Below are positions 10,683 through 14,661 of a stretch of 14,661 nt of DNA, one piece after another. How positions within the stretch are numbered: position 1 is the first letter of the stretch; the number at the start of each line of letters is the position of its first letter. The position numbers and the translations under genes were made by a program. The DNA comes from Oscillospiraceae bacterium (lineage in GTDB: Bacteria; Bacillota; Clostridia; Oscillospirales; Oscillospiraceae). The stretch covers positions 1 through 14,661 of the forward strand of contig JAFQSI010000229.1 of the NCBI GenBank assembly GCA_017409645.1. The letters run 5' to 3'. Under the pieces are notes generated by a model. It was not told the origin of the DNA and did no database searches. It saw only the letters and a program-made list of their open reading frames with translations.

Positions 10683-10713
10683 GGTGTATCGTCCCTCGCG
10701 TCGAAATAGAATT

Positions 10714-10850
10714 GTAGGGGAGGGTCATGACCCTCCCGCGGATTTTGCATCGCCAAATCCGTCGCCGTAAGGCGAAAAAACGGTTATTTCCCTTCGGGAA
10801 ATCCGAAAATCGTTCCGATTTTCGGCGGGAGGGTCATGACCCTCCCCTAC
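10714..10850. mobile_element. 137-bp composite palindromic element after mutL (copy D)
   Basis: The 26-bp ends (10714-10739 and 10825-10850) are perfect inverted repeats of each other, and each is itself a palindrome (GGGAGGGTCA and its complement) preceded on the outside by GTAGG. The interior is four consecutive hairpins: GGATTT/AAATCC, CGCC/GGCG, ATTTCCC/GGGAAAT with a TTCG loop, and CCGAAAAT/ATTTTCGG. It lies 10 bases past the mutL stop and could act as a terminator or RNA-stabilising structure. It encodes no protein. Confidence 0.75.
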
Positions 10851-10860
10851 CGGGGGGAGT

Positions 10861-12786
10861 TTATGTGCGCTTAAATTGCTTCTCCAGCTGTTTTTTGCTC
10901 AGTGTGATGCAGATGGGCCGTCCGTGGGGGCAGTATTTCAGCTCCTCCCGGCTCATGACCTCCTTCACCAGGGCCAGCAGCTCCTTGTCGTCGGTCTTCC
11001 AGCCGGCCTTGATGGCGGCCTTGCAGGCCATGGTGTGCAGCAGCTCGTCCCGGACGGTATCGGTATCGGCAGATCTGCCGTCGAGGAGGTCGTCAGCCAC
11101 CTCCATCAGGGTGTCCGCCACATCGCCCTCCGCCAGATCCATGGGCACCCGGCGGACCAGGATGGTGTTCTCGCCGAATTCGTCGATCTCGAAACCAAGG
11201 CCCTCCAGCAGCTCCTTTTTCGCCAGAAGCTGGGCGGCGGCGTCGGCCCGGAGCCGGACGGGGATGGGGGACAGAAGGGACTGGGAGGTGATGTCGGTGG
11301 GATTGGCGCGGAGCTTTTCAAAGAGGATCCGCTCGTGGGCCGCGTGCTTGTCGATCAGGAAGCTCTCCTCGCCCTGCTCCACGATCACGTAGCTGCGGTA
11401 CAGCTCGCCCACCATGCGCCAGGGGATCTCCTTCGGCATGGGCAGCTCCTCCTGGACGGGTTCCGGAAGAATGAGTTGTTTGGGTTCCGGCATGGCAGGG
11501 GGAGGAGGGGGCGGCGCGAAGGTCTTCACCGGGGCGATCACCGGTTCCCGGACGGGAGGGGCGGCGGGCCGCTCGGCGTTCATCACCTGGATGACAGGCC
11601 GGGCGGTGGCGGGCGGGATCTTCGGGGTGTTGGTGACGGCTGCGGTGAAGGTCTTGTATTCCTCCGCGGTCATGGTCCGGAAGAAGTCCTGCTTTTTGGC
11701 GGGAGCCGCCTTGTCGGCGGACGGAACGCCGGGGACGGCGTTCCCTACGTTGGAAACGGGAGTGGCGGGCGGCGTTTTCAGCTGCACCTGGGGCCGGTCG
11801 GGCTGTCTGTTCAGGGCCCCGAGAACTCCATAGTGGACGCAGTCGAAGACGGCCTTTTCCGACAGGAATTTCACCTCGGTCTTCGCCGGGTGGACATTGA
11901 CGTCCACGGAAGCGGCGGGCAGGGTCAGATGCAGCACACAGGCCGGGAATTTGCCCACCATGATCTGGTTGCGGTAGGCCTCCTCCAGCGCCTGGATCAG
12001 CAGCTTGGATTTCACGGGCCGGTTGTTGACGAAGAAGGTCTGCAAACTGCGGCTGGGCCGGGCGTCGGTGGGCTTGCTGACGAAGCCCCGGAGGGAGTAG
12101 CCCTCCCAGCGGGAGGAAACCTCCACGAATTTTGCCGACTCCCGTCCGTAGACGCAGTAAACGGCGGCGCCCAGCTCCCCGGTGCCGGGGGTCTGGAGGG
12201 TCTGACGGCCGTCGCGGATGAAGGTGAAGCTGACCTCGGGATGGGCCAGGGCCTGCAGCTGCACGGCGGCAGCCACCTTGCCGCCCTCGACAGAGTCGGA
12301 TTTCATGAACTTCATTCGCGCCGGGGTGTTGTAAAAGAGGTCCCGGACGATGATGGTTGTGCCGTCGGGGCAGCCGGCCTCGTCCTCGTCGGTGATCTTT
12401 CCTGCCTCCAGCGTCAGGCTGACGCCGGAGATGCTGCCGGGGGTCTTGGTCATCAGGTCGATGCGGCTGACCGACGCGATGGCGGCCAGGGCCTCGCCCC
12501 GGAAGCCCATGGTGCCGATGGCGGCCAGGTCCTCGGCGGTGCGCAGCTTGGAGGTGGCGTGGCGGAGGAAGGCGGTCTTCGCGTCGTCGGCGCTCATGCC
12601 GCAGCCGTTGTCCGTGACCCGCAGGTAGGTCATGCCGCCGTTTTTGATCTCGACGGTGACCTTGGATGCGCCCGCGTCCACCGCGTTCTCCAGAAGCTCC
12701 TTGACCACGGAAGCGGGCCGCTCCACCACCTCACCGGCGGCGATGAGATTGGCGATATGGGGGGATAATTGGATGATTTTCGGCAT
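10861..12786 (-). CDS. mutL: DNA mismatch repair protein MutL (endonuclease type)
   Basis: The 641-aa protein links MutS mismatch recognition to strand incision. The N-terminal GHKL ATPase shows VVKELLENAVDAGA, DNGCGM and GFRGEALAAIASV. The C-terminal domain has the metal-binding endonuclease motif DKHAAHERILFE beginning at D479 (K where Q is usual), ACKAAIKAG, and CPHGRPI near the end, so this MutL should nick DNA itself, as in bacteria without MutH. A Pro/Ala-rich linker (about 335-450) joins the halves; residues about 347-361 are encoded by a GTAGGG palindromic repeat. Ribosome site GAGGT lies 6 bases before the start. It follows the CPBP gene by 29 bases in the mutS-mutL unit. Confidence 0.97.
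   Translation of the reverse strand: MPKIIQLSPHIANLIAAGEVVERPASVVKELLENAVDAGASKVTVEIKNGGMTYLRVTDNGCGMSADDAKTAFLRHATSKLRTAEDLAAIGTMGFRGEALAAIASVSRIDLMTKTPGSISGVSLTLEAGKITDEDEAGCPDGTTIIVRDLFYNTPARMKFMKSDSVEGGKVAAAVQLQALAHPEVSFTFIRDGRQTLQTPGTGELGAAVYCVYGRESAKFVEVSSRWEGYSLRGFVSKPTDARPSRSLQTFFVNNRPVKSKLLIQALEEAYRNQIMVGKFPACVLHLTLPAASVDVNVHPAKTEVKFLSEKAVFDCVHYGVLGALNRQPDRPQVQLKTPPATPVSNVGNAVPGVPSADKAAPAKKQDFFRTMTAEEYKTFTAAVTNTPKIPPATARPVIQVMNAERPAAPPVREPVIAPVKTFAPPPPPPAMPEPKQLILPEPVQEELPMPKEIPWRMVGELYRSYVIVEQGEESFLIDKHAAHERILFEKLRANPTDITSQSLLSPIPVRLRADAAAQLLAKKELLEGLGFEIDEFGENTILVRRVPMDLAEGDVADTLMEVADDLLDGRSADTDTVRDELLHTMACKAAIKAGWKTDDKELLALVKEVMSREELKYCPHGRPICITLSKKQLEKQFKRT
11705..11748 (-). repeat. 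GTAGGG palindromic repeat inside mutL, in frame (copy E)
   Basis: On the minus strand: GTAGGG, stem GGAACGCCG/CGGCGTTCC with a 4-base loop, then CCGCC/GGCGG with a GACAA loop. The layout and most bases match copy C at 10180-10221. It is read as VGNAVPGVPSADKAA in the MutL linker, avoiding the TAG stop of the other frame. Position in a disordered linker makes the insertion tolerable. Confidence 0.7.
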
Positions 12787-12815
12787 AATGTTACCTCAGA
12801 CGATTTATTCAGCGG

Positions 12816-13490
12816 TTACAACAAGATGCAGCCCAAAGCATTGACCGCCATGTGCATCAGCAGCGGCGCACACAGACTGTCGTCTTTCCGGCAGGTCCGG
12901 CACAGGACGAAGCTGGGCCCTAAGTACTGGACGAAGCACAGCACCAGGGTCAGCGGATCGTAGCTGCCGATGTAGCCCAGCACATGGGCGGCGGAGAAAA
13001 AGCAGCAGGTGACGGCGTAGGCCAGGGGAATACTCTTCTTCGCCAGACCGGTAAAGAGCCAGCCCCGGAAGAGACATTCCTCCGCCAGGGGCGCGGCAAA
13101 GATGACGCAGAAGGTCATCAGCAGGGGGCTTTCCCCCAGCATGGAGCTGATGCTGGCGTCATTCACATTGCCGAAGTCCGGCTCCACCAGCAGGGTCAGC
13201 CAGGTTATGGCGATGTTCACCAGCCAGTACAGCCCCAGGCCCTTCAGGGCCGTCAGCGCCGTCTCCTTCCACCGGCCCCGCCGGTTCCGCAGGGACTGCT
13301 GAAGAAGATTGCGGAAGAGGATCAGCGCCAGAAGGGCGTTGAGAATAAAGCAGATCACATTGATGGTCGTCACGGAGCGGATCCCCACTGCGACGCAGAC
13401 CAACGTCACCACAAAGGGCAGCACCAGCATCTGCAGCAGCAGGTAGACCCAGCCGAGGACCTGTTCGCGTTTCGTTAACGTCAGTGTCAT
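12816..13490 (-). CDS. CPBP-family intramembrane metalloprotease
   Basis: The 224-aa protein is a multi-pass membrane protein of the CAAX-protease/bacteriocin-processing (CPBP, Abi) family. The catalytic motifs are present in order: EECLFRG (E137, E138, R142), FFSAAHVLG (H169), and HMAVN (H213, N217). About six hydrophobic segments surround them, starting near residues 13-35. Bacterial members are proposed to cleave membrane substrates; some give bacteriocin self-immunity or process peptides, but the substrate here is unknown. Its ATG overlaps the mutS stop by four bases (ATGA), so the two are translationally coupled, and mutL follows 29 bases on. A membrane protease between mutS and mutL is not an obvious functional partner. 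Confidence 0.9.
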   Translation of the reverse strand: MTLTLTKREQVLGWVYLLLQMLVLPFVVTLVCVAVGIRSVTTINVICFILNALLALILFRNLLQQSLRNRRGRWKETALTALKGLGLYWLVNIAITWLTLLVEPDFGNVNDASISSMLGESPLLMTFCVIFAAPLAEECLFRGWLFTGLAKKSIPLAYAVTCCFFSAAHVLGYIGSYDPLTLVLCFVQYLGPSFVLCRTCRKDDSLCAPLLMHMAVNALGCILL

Positions 13491-14661
13491 TGCAGCATCA
13501 GTTTCAGCTTGTACAGCTCGTTCATGGCCTCGATGGGAGTCATCGTCTCCACATTCATGGCCTCCAGGGCGAGCCGGATGTTCTGGGCGGTCATGTCCAG
13601 CATGGACACCTGATCGTCAAATTCCGTTTCGGCGGGCTTGGGCGCAGGGGACTTGCGGGGATCGCCGCTTTCCAGCTCCCGCAGGATCTCCCTTGCCCGG
13701 GTGATGACGGTGTTCGGAAGGCCCGCTAATTTTGCGACCTCCACGCCGTAGCTGTCATCGGCGGCGCCGGGGACGATCTTGCGCAGGAAGATCATGTCCC
13801 CGCCCCGCTTTTTCACGGCGATGTTGTAATTTTTCACATTGGGAAGCTCGTTCTCAATGGTGGAAAGCTCGTGGTAATGGGTGGCGAAGAGGGTCTTGGC
13901 ACCCAATCTTTTGGGATTGGCGGCATGCTCCAGCACCGCCCGGGCGATGGCCATGCCGTCGTAGGTGCTGGTGCCCCGGCCGATCTCGTCCAGGATCAGC
14001 AGGGAGCGGGCGGTGGCGTACTTGAGGATGTTCGCCACCTCGTTCATCTCCACCATGAAAGTGGACTGGCCGGAGGCCAGGTCGTCGCTGGCACCGATCC
14101 GGGTAAAGACCCGGTCCACCAGACCGATCTTCGCGCTGCGGGCGGGGACAAAGCTGCCCATCTGGGCCATCAGCACGATCAGGGCCACCTGCCGCATGTA
14201 GGTGGATTTACCTGCCATGTTGGGGCCGGTGATGATGGACACCTGATGGTCCGCGCTGCCCAGGCGGGTGTCGTTGGGGACAAAGAGGGCGTCCTTCAGC
14301 ACCACCTCCACCACGGGGTGGCGGCCGTCGCGGATGTCCAGCTCCGGACCCAGGGTGATCTCCGGACGGCAGTAGCCCCGCTGGACGGCCACATTGGCGA
14401 GACTGCACAGGCAGTCTGCGGCGGCCACGGCGGCGGCGGAGAGCTGGACCCGGGCGGCCTGGGCCGCCAGATGCTCCCTAAGCCGGGTGAACAGCTGGTA
14501 TTCCAGAGCCACCAGCCGGTCCTTGGCGGTCAGGACCTGGGTTTCCAGCTCCTTCAGCTCCTGGGTGATGTAGCGCTCGCAGTTGGCCAAAGTCTGCTTG
14601 CGGACGTAGTCCATGGGCACCTGGTCGTAATAGGACTTGGACACTTCAATGTAGTAGCCAA
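13487..14661 (-). CDS. mutS: DNA mismatch repair protein MutS, C-terminal part (cut by window edge)
   Basis: The frame is open to the right edge (the last codons read FGYYIEVSKS), so the N-terminal mismatch-binding domain lies outside the window. About 391 residues are visible. They include VPMDYVRKQTLANCERYIT of the lever/clamp region, the Walker A motif TGPNMAGKSTYMRQ, the signature GASDDLASGQSTFMVEM, Walker B ILDEIGRGTSTYDG, and ATHYHEL. These form the ATPase domain that drives the sliding clamp after mismatch binding. The C-terminus is short, ending LKLMLQ. The internal GTG at 14644 is not the true start. The stop overlaps the CPBP protease start, and mutL follows that gene. Confidence 0.97.
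   Translation of the reverse strand, partial: GYYIEVSKSYYDQVPMDYVRKQTLANCERYITQELKELETQVLTAKDRLVALEYQLFTRLREHLAAQAARVQLSAAAVAAADCLCSLANVAVQRGYCRPEITLGPELDIRDGRHPVVEVVLKDALFVPNDTRLGSADHQVSIITGPNMAGKSTYMRQVALIVLMAQMGSFVPARSAKIGLVDRVFTRIGASDDLASGQSTFMVEMNEVANILKYATARSLLILDEIGRGTSTYDGMAIARAVLEHAANPKRLGAKTLFATHYHELSTIENELPNVKNYNIAVKKRGGDMIFLRKIVPGAADDSYGVEVAKLAGLPNTVITRAREILRELESGDPRKSPAPKPAETEFDDQVSMLDMTAQNIRLALEAMNVETMTPIEAMNELYKLKLMLQ

Noticed and set aside
10876..12768. Plus-strand reading frame (630 codons) opposite mutL
   Set aside because: Mirror frame of MutL with repetitive Gly/Leu/Val composition and no ribosome site or motif; MutL on the other strand is certain.

Overview
The window looks like chromosomal DNA from a GC-rich Clostridia (Firmicutes), most likely an Oscillospirales-type gut bacterium. 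The evidence is Firmicutes gene order (mutS-mutL-miaA-hfq and ylmE/yggS-sepF-divIVA-ileS), a T-box leader on ileS, CCA-encoding tRNA genes, strong Shine-Dalgarno sites, and many short palindromic intergenic repeats. The genus is an inference from style, not a proven assignment. Nearly everything is on the minus strand, so transcription runs from high to low coordinates.

Region 1 (14661-8702, minus) is a DNA-repair and RNA-modification cluster. It holds the C-terminal part of MutS (cut by the window edge), a CPBP-family membrane protease overlapping mutS by 4 bases, MutL with an endonuclease motif, a Nudix hydrolase, a tiny two-helix membrane protein coupled to miaA, then miaA and hfq, closed by an intrinsic terminator. 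Palindromic repeats beginning GTAGGG sit after mutL and after the Nudix gene, and one lies in frame inside mutL.

Region 2 (8701-3134, minus) is a cell-division and translation cluster: yggS, sepF, divIVA, an isoleucine-type T-box riboswitch, then ileS and its terminator. About 220 bp of repeat DNA, including a 122-bp MITE-like element, lies between the T-box terminator and the ileS start.

Region 3 (3090-2221) is a tRNA island: tRNA-Thr(TGT) and two identical tRNA-Tyr(GTA) genes, each Tyr followed by a near-identical 35-base hairpin terminator. Two arrays of short hairpins separated by a constant GTGAA/TTCAC-type spacer lie beside the Tyr genes. A 21-bp copy of the tRNA-Thr 3' end lies 115 bp away from the intact gene, like an attachment-site scar.

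Region 4 (2201-1441) is an AT-rich, probably acquired two-gene module: an 83-aa XRE-family repressor (minus) and a 131-aa two-helix membrane protein (plus). They diverge from overlapping promoters around a 23-bp perfect palindrome that looks like the repressor's operator. Region 5 (1305-1, minus) is a GC-rich operon of two unrecognised proteins, the second cut by the window edge.

The best candidates for something undescribed are the XRE/membrane-protein module, the hairpin arrays, and the GTAGGG palindrome family, including its in-frame copy in the MutL linker.
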